Below are positions 36,623-45,905 of a stretch of DNA of 64,000 nt, piece after piece. The DNA is from Neptuniibacter sp048548695 (lineage in GTDB: Bacteria > Pseudomonadota > Gammaproteobacteria > Pseudomonadales > Balneatricaceae): the NCBI RefSeq assembly GCF_048548695.1, contig NZ_JBLYIF010000003.1, one strand, 5' to 3'. Every line of letters begins with the position of its first letter. The stretch's first letter is position 1. The notes below the pieces were generated by a model that saw nothing but the letters and a program-made list of their open reading frames with translations, searched no databases and was not told the DNA's origin. A program made the translations under genes and the position numbers.

Positions 36623-37903
36623 ATGGATAAAAAATCGGTACTGACCGGTATAACCACCACCGGCACCCCTCACATTGGTAACTACCTGGGGGCAATCAAA
36701 CCGGCAATTGAGATGAGCCGTGACCCGGCACTCAATAATTTCTATTTTTTGGCGGATTACCATGCCTTGATCAAATGCCATGATCCTGAGCGTGTCGCGA
36801 CTTCTACCCGTGAAATAGCGGCTACCTGGCTGGCGTTGGGGCTGGACACTGATAAGGCAACTTTTTACCGGCAGACGGATGTTCCGGAAATTACCGAGTT
36901 GACCTGGATCCTGACCTGCATGACCTCCAAGGGGCTAATGAACCGCGCCCACGCTTATAAGGCGGCCGTGGATGAAAATCGGGATGCGGGTAAAGAGGAC
37001 CTGGACGATGGCGTGACCATGGGTCTGTTCAGTTACCCGATCCTGATGGCGGCGGATATTTTAATGTTCAATGCTGATCTGATTCCGGTAGGTAAAGACC
37101 AGATTCAGCACATTGAGATGGCGCGTGACGTTGCCGGTCGCTTCAATCATACCTATAAGCCTTTGTTTACCTTGCCTGAGGCAGTGGTTGATGAGCAGAC
37201 CCAGCTGATTCCCGGTCTGGATGGTCGCAAGATGTCAAAAAGCTATGACAATACCATCCCGCTATTCTGTCCGGCTGATGAGTTGCTCAGCTTGATTAAC
37301 AAGATTAAAACCGACTCACGTCAGCCGGGTGAAGCCAAAGACCCTGACAGCAGCACCCTGTTCCAGTTATACAACTGCTTTGCGGATGCGAGCGAAGTGG
37401 CAGCGATGCGCCAGGCTTATGCTAATGGCATCGCCTGGGGTGAGGCCAAACGGGAACTGTTTGAGTTTCTGGATGCTAAGCTGGCGGCTCCCCGGGCTGA
37501 ATATAATGCCCTGATGCAAGACCTGTCTGCCGTCGATGCTATTCTGCACAAAGGAGCTGAGAAGGCTCGTGCGGTAGCTGCGCCTTTACTGGAGCAGGTA
37601 CGCATTGCAGCAGGTATACGCCCACTGACGTATGTGGCACCAAAAACTGAAGCTGCAACCGATAAGAAAAAAGAAAAATCGGCAGAAGAAATTGCCCGCG
37701 CAGAAGAGGGTCGTCGTCGTGCCATTCTGATGCCGCTGCGTCCTTTGCTGCAGCAGGTTGAGGCGGCCGATGATAAGTCGGCAATGGCTCAGGCACTACT
37801 GGCAGAAAAACAGGCTCAGATTGAGGGTCTGAAGAAAAAAGCCAAGCAAAAGGCTGAAAACGAGTTGGCTTTGCTGAAGGAAGAGTGGGCCGCTTTCCTT
37901 TAA
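36623..37903 (+). CDS. trpS: Tryptophanyl-tRNA synthetase TrpS (long form)
   Basis: Class I synthetase charging tRNA-Trp. The HIGH-type motif is TTGTPHIGNYLG near the N-terminus and the KMSKS loop is GRKMSKSYDN near residue 200; HALIK, VGKDQIQHIEM and YPILMAADIL are conserved. At 426 residues it exceeds the 330-residue standard form. The extra C-terminal 90 residues are Lys/Glu/Ala-rich (KKKEKSAEEIARAEEGRRR, then EKQAQIEGLKKKAKQ) and look like a helical tail, as in the Pseudomonas-type long TrpS. The tail's role is unknown. Confidence 0.96.
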   Translation: MDKKSVLTGITTTGTPHIGNYLGAIKPAIEMSRDPALNNFYFLADYHALIKCHDPERVATSTREIAATWLALGLDTDKATFYRQTDVPEITELTWILTCMTSKGLMNRAHAYKAAVDENRDAGKEDLDDGVTMGLFSYPILMAADILMFNADLIPVGKDQIQHIEMARDVAGRFNHTYKPLFTLPEAVVDEQTQLIPGLDGRKMSKSYDNTIPLFCPADELLSLINKIKTDSRQPGEAKDPDSSTLFQLYNCFADASEVAAMRQAYANGIAWGEAKRELFEFLDAKLAAPRAEYNALMQDLSAVDAILHKGAEKARAVAAPLLEQVRIAAGIRPLTYVAPKTEAATDKKKEKSAEEIARAEEGRRRAILMPLRPLLQQVEAADDKSAMAQALLAEKQAQIEGLKKKAKQKAENELALLKEEWAAFL

Positions 37904-37922
37904 TCTTGTCACGGAGGCGTAT

Positions 37923-38771
37923 ATGTTTCATACGCTGCTGGACGCTGAAACCCTGTTTCAGACACTAAAGCAAGATACGGCAGACGTGCTGCTGCTTGAC
38001 TGTCGTTTTGACCTTGCAGACCCCCAGGCGGGCTTGTTCGCTTACAGCGAAGGTCACCTGCCCGGGGCGTTTTTCCTTGACCTTGAACGTCACCTCTCGG
38101 CACCGGTCACTGAATCCACCGGAAGACATCCGCTACCTGACCCCAATGCGCTTCTGGCGACACTGAATAGCTTTGGTCTAACAGCTGGTCATCAGGTTGT
38201 CGTTTATGATGACTGTGGCGGTGCCATGGCTGCCAGAGCCTGGTGGTTAATTCGCTGGCTGGGGCATGAGGCGGTGGCGCTGCTGGATGGTGGGATTCAG
38301 GCATGGCAGGCCGTAGCCGGTGAACTGTCTCGAGTAATGCCCGTGGCTGAGGCCGGGCAGGATTATCAGCCCCGACCACAACCGCAACTGGCGTTGGCGT
38401 TGGACGCATTGCTGCCGACCCTCAAAATGGCTAAAGCGGTGCTGGTGGATGCCAGGGCTGCAGCTCGGTTTCGTGGTGAAATGGAACCCATTGATCCAGT
38501 GGCAGGCCATGTGCCGGGGGCGCTTAACCGGCCACTGACTGACAACCTGGTTCAGGGGCGCTTTAAACCGGCTGAACAGCTGGCACGGGAATGGGTGGCG
38601 CTGCTTCAAGGGCTGCCCGCTGCATCCGTGGTTCATATGTGCGGTTCTGGCGTTACTGCATGTCATAATCTGCTGGCGATGGAACATGCCGGGTTATCGG
38701 GGTCACGGTTGTATCCAGGTTCCTGGAGCGAGTGGATTCTTGATCCGCAGCGGCCAGTAGCCCAAGACTGA
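37923..38771 (+). CDS. sseA: 3-mercaptopyruvate / thiosulfate sulfurtransferase (two rhodanese domains)
   Basis: 282 residues made of an inactive N-terminal rhodanese (LLDCRFDLADPQAGLFAYSEGHLPGAFFLDLE) and an active C-terminal one. The catalytic Cys240 lies in CGSGVTAC, the loop sequence associated with mercaptopyruvate rather than thiosulfate as donor. The interdomain DARAAARFRGEMEPID is the usual sulfurtransferase pattern. It starts 20 bases after trpS, with GGAGG before the ATG, and is probably cotranscribed. Confidence 0.92.
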   Translation: MFHTLLDAETLFQTLKQDTADVLLLDCRFDLADPQAGLFAYSEGHLPGAFFLDLERHLSAPVTESTGRHPLPDPNALLATLNSFGLTAGHQVVVYDDCGGAMAARAWWLIRWLGHEAVALLDGGIQAWQAVAGELSRVMPVAEAGQDYQPRPQPQLALALDALLPTLKMAKAVLVDARAAARFRGEMEPIDPVAGHVPGALNRPLTDNLVQGRFKPAEQLAREWVALLQGLPAASVVHMCGSGVTACHNLLAMEHAGLSGSRLYPGSWSEWILDPQRPVAQD

Positions 38772-38840
38772 AATTATTTTCTATACTGACCTGAAAATTT
38801 GGGTTGCGGGGTGCTGTTACCCTGAAAGAGGAAACGCAAT

Positions 38841-39770
38841 ATGAGTAGTTTTCAGACGGGTGTAATTGCTGAACCTAGCCCTGCTGCCTTGTTCATGACG
38901 TTTAATCAGAGTCATGATGCTAAGGCCATAGAAACCATTAAAGAGGTGTTGGCGGGGGTGCCTGAGCTACTGGCAGAGTTTAGAGAACGCTTCCCCGGTG
39001 CAGAGCTGCATTTGGTTGCTGCGGTTGGCAGTTGTTATTGGGACACGCTGTTTTCCCGACGCCCGGTTAGCCTGGAGCCTTTTCCTGCTTTGGAAAATGG
39101 AGCCTTGCTGGCACCCTCGACCCCGGTCGACCTCTTGTTTCATATTCGCTCACGTCAGCCCGATCTCAATTTCATGCTGGCTCATACTCTGCGCACCAGC
39201 CTGGGTAGCGCAGTTCAGCGAATTGAAGAGGTTAACTGCTTTCGTTTTATGGATGAACGTGATCTGACCGGCTTTGTTGACGGTACCGAAAATCCGCAGG
39301 GTGAAGATCGCATTGATGTGGCGCTGGTGGGCGAGGAAGATCCGGAATTTTCCGGTGGCAGTTATATCCACCTGCAGCGTTATGTACACAATTTGGCGCT
39401 GTGGCAACAGCAAGGCCTGAAAACCCAGGAAGATACCTTTGGTCGGACCCGGGATGACAATATTGAGTACGAGTCGGCGGATAAGCCATTAACGGCGCAT
39501 ACCAAGCGTACGTCATTGAAAGATAGTCAGGGGAGGTCTATTGAAATACTGCGCCATAGCCTGCCCTACGGTGACAGTGAACAGGGCGGATTAATGTTTG
39601 CCAGTTACTGCCGCTCGCCTGAACCGTTCACTCTGATGTTACAAAGCATGGTTGAGGGTGATGGTGAAGGGCATACAGACCATCTTCTGCGATACACCCG
39701 CGCCATGACCGGGCAGGCATTTTTTGCCCCGGCAATCTCACTGCTGAGTTCACTGGCTAATCGGAGCTAG
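38841..39770 (+). CDS. Dye-decolorizing (DyP-type) heme peroxidase
   Basis: 309 residues of the YfeX-like class of DyP peroxidases. The signature FVDGTENP places the distal Asp at 147; the proximal heme His is likely that of LTAHTKRTS, and a distal Arg lies in LRHSLPYGD. Ferredoxin-like halves are evident, and no export signal is present, so it is cytoplasmic. Function of these enzymes in vivo is unsettled (peroxide removal, porphyrin or heme oxidation). Tail-to-tail overlap of 21 bases with the next gene. Confidence 0.92.
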   Translation: MSSFQTGVIAEPSPAALFMTFNQSHDAKAIETIKEVLAGVPELLAEFRERFPGAELHLVAAVGSCYWDTLFSRRPVSLEPFPALENGALLAPSTPVDLLFHIRSRQPDLNFMLAHTLRTSLGSAVQRIEEVNCFRFMDERDLTGFVDGTENPQGEDRIDVALVGEEDPEFSGGSYIHLQRYVHNLALWQQQGLKTQEDTFGRTRDDNIEYESADKPLTAHTKRTSLKDSQGRSIEILRHSLPYGDSEQGGLMFASYCRSPEPFTLMLQSMVEGDGEGHTDHLLRYTRAMTGQAFFAPAISLLSSLANRS

Positions 39771-40703
39771 TCGCAACCTTGGCTCTAACAGTGAGTCAGT
39801 AAACAGCATCAGGAAGTGGAACAATACGCAGGCCAGGATGGCTTCGCCGATGGGTACATTCAGATCCAATGCCGCCAGCACACTGATCGCCACCGGCAGG
39901 GTTTTCTGGGATACGGTAAACAGCATGGCAATGCGAGCCCGTGGGTCCAGTCCCAGCAGTCGACTGGCAATAAATGCCAGTAACATCAGACTGAAATGGA
40001 TCAACCAGGTTGCGACGGCAATCTGCCATAACACCTTCAGTTCCAGTGCCTGAAATATTTCATGGGAACTGGACAGTGCCATCCAGACGGTGACAATAAT
40101 GCAGGTTGAAGGCAGATAGCGCAGTATGGCGTGACCTGGATTGAAAGACAGTAAACGGCGCAGTGCCAGGCCTGCAAGAAAAGGCAGCAATACCAGCAGC
40201 ACCAGCGATTGCAACAGCGGCAGCGGATCGATCTCCAGGCTGCCCTGGCTATCCAGTGTCAGGCCCAGCATAAATGGCAGGGTAAAGACGCCTACCAGAT
40301 TTAATACCACAGTAATGATTAATGCCCAGAGCGGGTAACCATGACTTAACTGGGTCATGACAATACAGGTTGAAAGGGTGGGAGGTACCGCCGCTTTTAC
40401 CAGAATGCCCAGCGCCAATCCCGCCGGTAGCGCCAGCAGTTGCGTCACACCCAAGCCGATCAGCGGTGCGATGAACAACGCAATGATGCCGGCTGCGCCG
40501 AGGGCATAAAGAAACTGTCGGTCTTTGGGCAGTTCCTTGAGGTTGGTTTGATAGCCATTGACCAAAAAGATGGTGACCACCATCCACGGGATCAGTCCCA
40601 AGTCTTTTAGCTGTCCGCCCGGTTCTGGCAGCCACCAGGCCACAATAAAACTCAAGACAAGGCCGACAGGTAAATACAGCGATTGCACAGTGGTATTCCG
40701 CAA
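39750..40703 (-). CDS. Bile acid:sodium symporter-like membrane transporter (SBF-like)
   Basis: About 317 residues with roughly nine to ten membrane helices (LPVGLVLSFIVAWWL, ALGAAGIIALFIAPLIGLGV, ALIITVVLNLVGVFTLPFML and others). The segments AAVPPTLSTCIVMTQLSHG and FTVSQKTLPVAISVLAAL fit the YfeH/Rch1 branch of the BASS superfamily. Substrate is unknown. The start is uncertain: the frame opens with TTG at 40703 with no clear ribosome site, and a GTG five codons later (40688) is an alternative. It overlaps the DyP gene end by 21 bases. Confidence 0.85.
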   Translation of the reverse strand: MRNTTVQSLYLPVGLVLSFIVAWWLPEPGGQLKDLGLIPWMVVTIFLVNGYQTNLKELPKDRQFLYALGAAGIIALFIAPLIGLGVTQLLALPAGLALGILVKAAVPPTLSTCIVMTQLSHGYPLWALIITVVLNLVGVFTLPFMLGLTLDSQGSLEIDPLPLLQSLVLLVLLPFLAGLALRRLLSFNPGHAILRYLPSTCIIVTVWMALSSSHEIFQALELKVLWQIAVATWLIHFSLMLLAFIASRLLGLDPRARIAMLFTVSQKTLPVAISVLAALDLNVPIGEAILACVLFHFLMLFTDSLLEPRLRLAPISQ

Positions 40704-40763
40704 TAGGGTAAGTTTCAGAGGTGGTCATGACCACATTGCTGTAGCCATGACCGAAGGGGTGGC

Positions 40764-41732
40764 TTACTGGGTCAGCTCGTTTTCGGTAAAGATACCATCA
40801 AACAGCGCTGAAGACAGATAACGTTCGCCGGAATCCGGAAGTATCACGACGATATGCTTGCCTTTGTTTTCCGGTTGCTGGGCAACGCGCAATGCCGCGC
40901 AGGTGGCGGCACCGCAGGAGATGCCGGCGAGAATGCCTTCTTTCTGCATCAATAGCCGGGCAGTGGCGATAGCATCTTCATTGCTGACCTGTTCCACCTG
41001 GTCAACTATTGCCATGTCCAGGTTTTTGGGCACAAAACCGGCACCGATACCCTGAATTTTATGTGGTGCCGGGGTGGGGTCTTCGCCGCGCATTGTCTGG
41101 CCGATCACCGGCGAATCAATGGGTTCAACCGCCACTGATGTAATGGCTTTGCCCTTTTCCTGTTTAATGTAACGAGATACCCCGGTAATGGTGCCGCCAG
41201 TGCCAACACCAGCGACCAGAATATCAATGGTGCCATCCGTATCATTCCAGATTTCCGGCCCGGTGGTTTTGCTATGTATATCCGGGTTGGCCGGGTTTTC
41301 GAACTGCTGCAACATCAGATACTTGTTCGGGTCGCTATCGACAATTTCCTGTGCTTTGGCAATGGCGCCTTTCATGCCTTTGGCCGGTTCAGTCAGTACA
41401 ATCTGCGCCCCCAAAGCCTTCATGAGTTTGCGGCGCTCCAGACTCATGGATGATGGCATGGTGAAAATAATCTCATAACCGCGGGACGCTGCGACAAAGG
41501 CCAGTGCAATACCGGTGTTGCCACTGGTTGGCTCAACCAATGTGATGCCCGGTTTGAGTAAACCTTTTTGTTCGGCCGACCAGATCATGCTGGCGCCGAT
41601 TCGGCATTTTACTGAACCGGCGGGGTTGCGGGATTCGAGCTTGGCGTAGATGTTTGCATCCGGTGCCAGACGTTTCAGATGAACCAGGGGGGTGTTGCCT
41701 ATGGTGAGGGAGTTATCGGCGTAGATCTTCAT
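40764..41732 (-). CDS. cysK: Cysteine synthase A (O-acetylserine sulfhydrylase)
   Basis: PLP enzyme joining sulfide and O-acetylserine to make cysteine. The PLP lysine is Lys42 in PAGSVKCRIG; the substrate loop TSGNTG (about 69-74) and the phosphate loop GVGTGGTITG follow; QGIGAGFVP is the CysK segment. Length 322 is standard. A single gene flanked by its own intergenic spaces. The protein can also bind the C-terminus of serine acetyltransferase, which is not encoded in view. Confidence 0.96.
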   Translation of the reverse strand: MKIYADNSLTIGNTPLVHLKRLAPDANIYAKLESRNPAGSVKCRIGASMIWSAEQKGLLKPGITLVEPTSGNTGIALAFVAASRGYEIIFTMPSSMSLERRKLMKALGAQIVLTEPAKGMKGAIAKAQEIVDSDPNKYLMLQQFENPANPDIHSKTTGPEIWNDTDGTIDILVAGVGTGGTITGVSRYIKQEKGKAITSVAVEPIDSPVIGQTMRGEDPTPAPHKIQGIGAGFVPKNLDMAIVDQVEQVSNEDAIATARLLMQKEGILAGISCGAATCAALRVAQQPENKGKHIVVILPDSGERYLSSALFDGIFTENELTQ

Positions 41733-41916
41733 GATCGCTGTCTCTGTCTGATGTTTTCTTATGCTAATGCAGAATTAAAACCGCTTCGGGTATAACAGTA
41801 TAGACAGGTAAAGCTAAAATCTCGTCCCTTGATGCGGTTTTTCCCTACCCTTTACTGTGCCCATGTTGGGTTTTTGCTAGAGTGGTTGCGAGACTCGCTG
41901 CTCTTCGGAGGAATAA

Positions 41917-42405
41917 ATGAAATCTATGCTTAATCGCCTGCTGGCACCGCTAGTATTCTGGATTGGGCGGTCTTTGTTCCACAGTGGTTTGGGGCGGGGC
42001 TCAGAGAAGAAGCACCACCGGGTGATGAAGCTGCTGCGCTTTGCTGCCGACAGTGGCTATGGTCCAGCCCTGTCGTTGTATGGGCACTTGCTGCATTTTC
42101 GTGGTGATGGTATTCAAAACCGGGTGCAGGGTGGTATTTATCTGCAGCAGGCTGCAGAGCAGGGTGACCAAAAAGCCCAGTATCAAATGGGGCGTATCTT
42201 CGAAGCCGGTTATGAACATTATTTTCAACCGGACCCTTCTCAGGCGCTACGTTACTACCGTAAGGCGGCAGAACAGCATCATCAATTAGCGGTTAACCGC
42301 TTGATTCAGGTATTTGAGCAAGGAGAGCTGGGCGAAGCAGCAAACGCTTCTGCTGCCGAATACTGGCGCCAGCAGAAGCCTGCATTGGAGCATAGTGCGG
42401 GTTAG
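41917..42405 (+). CDS. Sel1-like / tetratricopeptide-type repeat protein
   Basis: 162 residues with three Sel1-like repeats: LLRFAADSGYGPALSLYGHLLHFRG, LQQAAEQGDQKAQYQMGRIFEAGYE, YYRKAAEQHHQLAVNRLIQVFE. The alternating Ala/Gly/Leu pattern is clear. The N-terminal MKSMLNRLLAPLVFWIGRSLF is amphipathic or a weak membrane anchor. Such repeats are protein-binding scaffolds; no partner is evident. GGAGG is five bases before the ATG. Overlaps the convergent DUF4139 gene by four bases. Confidence 0.85.
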   Translation: MKSMLNRLLAPLVFWIGRSLFHSGLGRGSEKKHHRVMKLLRFAADSGYGPALSLYGHLLHFRGDGIQNRVQGGIYLQQAAEQGDQKAQYQMGRIFEAGYEHYFQPDPSQALRYYRKAAEQHHQLAVNRLIQVFEQGELGEAANASAAEYWRQQKPALEHSAG

Positions 42406-43826
42406 CGTTTTTCCATCTCGACAGAAAAATTCAGCACTGTATCGCCTTTGGCCGGTACCTCAATAATCCAGCGGGCACTGCCTCCCATCACTTTTTCATA
42501 GGCCAGATTACTTTGCAGCATCTCCCAGCTTAGGGGGAAATTGGCGGTCAATTCCAGCTTGGCAGGAGTTGCACGACTGTTGCTGATACGCAGTTCCTGA
42601 GTTACCTGAAAGCCATTAAACGTTTTACTGAACTGGGTCTGGCGGCGATGAATATTCACATCAAAGGCTTTGCCTAACACCAGCTCTACGGTTTCCTCTT
42701 TCCCTGTGTGGTTGATATTGCCGCCGCCAATAAACTGCAGTTGACCTGCACTGTCTGGGCTGAAAGTACGCAAATTACCACTTGGCAGGGGTATGCCAAG
42801 ATGGCTGTTTTCATCATTGGTGAAGCGCAACCCCAAATCCGGTTTTACTCTGTGCTCATTGCGCTCCAGCGTAGGGTAAACCAGAAACTGATACTGGTAG
42901 CTGCGTTCCACCGGGACATCTTCGGCCTTTACCAGTGCGACCTGCTTTAGTTGACCATTCAGCAGATCAACTTGGCGGGGCAGTGTGTAGAGGTGGAAAT
43001 CCTGTAATGTTTCCGGGGCTACCTGGCTATCAGCAGCAGCTGATAGGGCGCGCATCGCTTCGATGCCCTGACGTTTATATTGTGGATTATTGGGTTGGTT
43101 GACGGTGCCTGCGAGCAAGCTGATCTGGGCTGCTGGGAAATCAACACCGGTATTGTTCTGCAGGGTTGCCATACCATCTATGCTGATTCGGGTGCCATCC
43201 TGATTCAGCGTCAGTAGGTAGTCCATGGTCCAGTTCATGCCGCCGGTCAGGTAACTGATCTCAGCGGACTGACGCTTGTTGGTACCTTCAGTGCTGAAGC
43301 TCAGGCTGGGTTTCGTCAGCAGTTGTTCTGGCAGGGATGGGAAAATAAATCGCCACTGTTGCTGATTCAGTGGAATGGTTTCAAATCGGTTACCTTGTTT
43401 GATCAGCGCCCGGTTGCCTTCGTAACTCAGCAGGGTGACCTGGCTGATCTCTTCGTGGCCGGTAGCAAGGTTCAAACGTGCCAGTTGCAGGTCTTTACCG
43501 ATGTAATGCTGTAGCAGACTGTTCTGGTTTAACAGGTTGGTGTTCAGGTTTTGCTCATAGATACGGCCAGCATTGGCAATACGCAGGCTTTCCGGCTGCA
43601 GCCGTTGACTGACATCCTCGAGAATTACCTGTTGCCCGGATGTAAGCTTGGGCAGGCTGCGGCTGTCTCGGACCAGGCCCAGGTTCTGGTTGTAAAGAGT
43701 CAGGCTTAGTTGGGTGCGGGTATCGGCAGCGACCTGAAGGTTGGTCGCAGCCGAACTGTGGGTGTTGGCCAGCAGTACGCTACCGGCGAGTACTGCTAGC
43801 AGTAGAGAGCGATTATTCATTAACAC
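42402..43826 (-). CDS. Exported DUF4139 domain protein
   Basis: 474 residues with a signal peptide (NNRSLLLAVLAGSVLLANTHSSA). The segments LTLYNQNLGLVRDSRSL, ISYLTGGMNWTMDYLLTLN and LQNNTGVDFPAAQISLLAGTVN are the DUF4139 pattern, a beta-rich secreted family of unknown function, seen in bacteria and plants. The C-terminus WIIEVPAKGDTVLNFSVEME closes the domain. Its first 14 bases overlap the end of the pseudokinase-like gene upstream, so the two are translationally coupled and presumably functionally linked. Confidence 0.87.
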   Translation of the reverse strand: MLMNNRSLLLAVLAGSVLLANTHSSAATNLQVAADTRTQLSLTLYNQNLGLVRDSRSLPKLTSGQQVILEDVSQRLQPESLRIANAGRIYEQNLNTNLLNQNSLLQHYIGKDLQLARLNLATGHEEISQVTLLSYEGNRALIKQGNRFETIPLNQQQWRFIFPSLPEQLLTKPSLSFSTEGTNKRQSAEISYLTGGMNWTMDYLLTLNQDGTRISIDGMATLQNNTGVDFPAAQISLLAGTVNQPNNPQYKRQGIEAMRALSAAADSQVAPETLQDFHLYTLPRQVDLLNGQLKQVALVKAEDVPVERSYQYQFLVYPTLERNEHRVKPDLGLRFTNDENSHLGIPLPSGNLRTFSPDSAGQLQFIGGGNINHTGKEETVELVLGKAFDVNIHRRQTQFSKTFNGFQVTQELRISNSRATPAKLELTANFPLSWEMLQSNLAYEKVMGGSARWIIEVPAKGDTVLNFSVEMEKR

Positions 43827-45804
43827 TGTCCTTTGTCGGCTGAGTCAGATCCAGAGCTATTCGGAAACCCCAGCTATTTCTTCGGCTATTGGCCGGATGC
43901 CGATACCGGCTTGACGGGCGGATCAGACGACTGATCTCAAACCAGGAGCCACCGCGCATCACCCGTTGCTGACAACCGCTGCTGAGAAAGGCCCGACCAT
44001 CGGCAAGACGGGTGTCATAATGCTCCTGATAGCAGTCAGCAACCCATTCATCCACATTGCCTGTCATATCGTGCAGTCCCCAGGGATTAGCCGGGAAACT
44101 GCCGACAGGAGCCGGTTGCTTGCCATCCCACTGGCTGCCACATTCATCACAGACAGCCATGTTGTCGCGGAGTTCATTACCCCACCAGAACGTGGTCGTG
44201 GTACCGGCTCTGGCGGCGTACTCCCATTCAGCTTCACTCGGCAAACGGTAGGGCTGTCCGGTGGTGTTACTCAGCCAGCGGGTATAGGCCACGGCATCCT
44301 GCCAACTGACATTGGTGACCGGCATGTTCTCCCGGCCCCAGCCGCTGTCCTCAGGCCGTGTGCGGCCAGTGCTGGCGGCAAACAAATCGTATTCTGCAAA
44401 ACTTACTTCAAAGCGTGACAGTGCAAACGGCTTAGCGATGTTAACGGTATGCAGCGGTGTTTCGTTATCATCGCCTTCGCCACTGATATCCCCCATCTGA
44501 AAGCTGCCTGCTGGCAGGATTACCATTTCAGGCCCGTAGCGTTTGCCGTTGATCTGATCGCGAAACACCTGAATAGCCGGATCTTCTGCCTGCGCTGCAC
44601 GTTGTTGTGACAGGGAAGCCAGCTCTGCCTGCAGAGCAGTCAGTTGTTGCGTCTGTGTTGATAACAGGGCCTGGTTGGTGGCGGATTGCGAGGCGTACTC
44701 TTGGTTATCCTGTTGCAGTGTACGCAACTGCTCGGTCAGCACATTGATTTGTGTGAGTTGCTGCTGGTTTGACTGTTCGTTAAACCAGCCTGAACTGAAC
44801 CAGCCAACCCACACCCCCAGCAAAAACAGACTGCTGGCAATGGCAATCTGTTTAACCGGTAAGTTGACCAGCTGGGTGAGTAATCCTGCAGATGGTTGAG
44901 GCTCTGGCTGAGGTGCTGCCTTGGCCGATGCGGGGGTGGCAGTTTCGCTGCGGGTGTCAGGTTCGACAAACAAACCGCGTGCCAGTGCCGAGCAACTTGG
45001 CGGCCGCTTGGCCGGATCTGCTGCTAACGCCTGTTTTAATAATTTAAATTGCTCGTCTGTAATGCCCTTCGCCTGGCGTAGGTTATCCCCATTGCGTTGC
45101 TGTAACGGGGTATCAGCTGCAAATGCGGTTTGGCCACCAAGCAGCTGATATACCAGGCAGGCATAACTGAATACATCAGCCTGCCGTGTTAGAGGGTGAT
45201 GGCGTTCTGCTTCCGGTGGCTGATACGGGTCAGCATGCTGCAGATTTTGTTCTGCGGGTAGGTGGCTTAGTGATTCACTCAGTTCAAACCCCAGTAGTTT
45301 GATGCCCTGGCTGGGTTGGATAAAAATCAACTCCGGGGTCAGCAAACCATGCGGTAAGTGGAGAATCTGAAAACCACTGTCCAGCGCATGTGCTAGCTGT
45401 TTCAGTAAAATGATGAGTTGCGGTTGTGCGGGTAACTGTTTTTTGTCCAGTAGCTGTTGCAGCGTTAGTCCCTGTATTGGGGCGTAAGCCAGAAACAGGT
45501 CTTTCCCGGCTGACTGGAATGAGCCATAACCTTCCAGCAGAAATTTGCTCTGCAGTTGTTTACTCAGGGTGGCATGGCGTTTCAGTGCTTCGGTCAGTAA
45601 GGGTTTTTCTGGGCGACTGCAATGGGGAAACAGCAGTGTGGCTTTGGGCGTGTCTTTTACCAGGCAGTCTTCAGCCAGCCAAAGGGATGCAAAGGGCAGG
45701 TTTCCCAGCGGCTGCAGTAGTTTGAAACGACGATGCTCAGGGCCAATTAGCTGGCCCGGTTGCAGGTCAATGGCAGTGGAGTCCGATCCGTTTGTCACAC
45801 ACAA
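43813..45804 (-). CDS. Pseudokinase-like domain fused through a membrane helix and coiled coil to a formylglycine-generating-enzyme-like domain
   Basis: 663 residues. Residues 20-290 resemble a Ser/Thr kinase fold (FKLLQPLGNLPFASLWLAED; QADVFSYACLVYQLLGG; DPAKRPPSCSALARGLF), but the HRD loop reads HGLLTPELI and DFG reads GFE, and no VAIK lysine is clear, so it should be inactive. Residues about 316-340 form a membrane helix (IAIASSLFLLGVWVGWF), followed by a Gln-rich coiled coil to about 400. The C-terminal 240 residues are a SUMF1/FGE-like domain: ILPAGSFQMGD, PVTNVSWQDAVAYTRWL, RLPSEAEWEYAARAG, NVDEWVADCY, VMRGGSWF, WGFRIA. The frame starts at a GTG with AGGA nearby. Confidence 0.88.
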   Translation of the reverse strand: MCVTNGSDSTAIDLQPGQLIGPEHRRFKLLQPLGNLPFASLWLAEDCLVKDTPKATLLFPHCSRPEKPLLTEALKRHATLSKQLQSKFLLEGYGSFQSAGKDLFLAYAPIQGLTLQQLLDKKQLPAQPQLIILLKQLAHALDSGFQILHLPHGLLTPELIFIQPSQGIKLLGFELSESLSHLPAEQNLQHADPYQPPEAERHHPLTRQADVFSYACLVYQLLGGQTAFAADTPLQQRNGDNLRQAKGITDEQFKLLKQALAADPAKRPPSCSALARGLFVEPDTRSETATPASAKAAPQPEPQPSAGLLTQLVNLPVKQIAIASSLFLLGVWVGWFSSGWFNEQSNQQQLTQINVLTEQLRTLQQDNQEYASQSATNQALLSTQTQQLTALQAELASLSQQRAAQAEDPAIQVFRDQINGKRYGPEMVILPAGSFQMGDISGEGDDNETPLHTVNIAKPFALSRFEVSFAEYDLFAASTGRTRPEDSGWGRENMPVTNVSWQDAVAYTRWLSNTTGQPYRLPSEAEWEYAARAGTTTTFWWGNELRDNMAVCDECGSQWDGKQPAPVGSFPANPWGLHDMTGNVDEWVADCYQEHYDTRLADGRAFLSSGCQQRVMRGGSWFEISRLIRPSSRYRHPANSRRNSWGFRIALDLTQPTKDSVNE

Positions 45805-45905
45805 TATCCTGAGGTTGCAGTTCCGGCAGCAATCTAACTATCGGCTTAGTTTGCGCATGCTGGAGTCTCTGTGCAACCACAGGTGAGTGAAAGCTGTGAC
45901 AGTGT

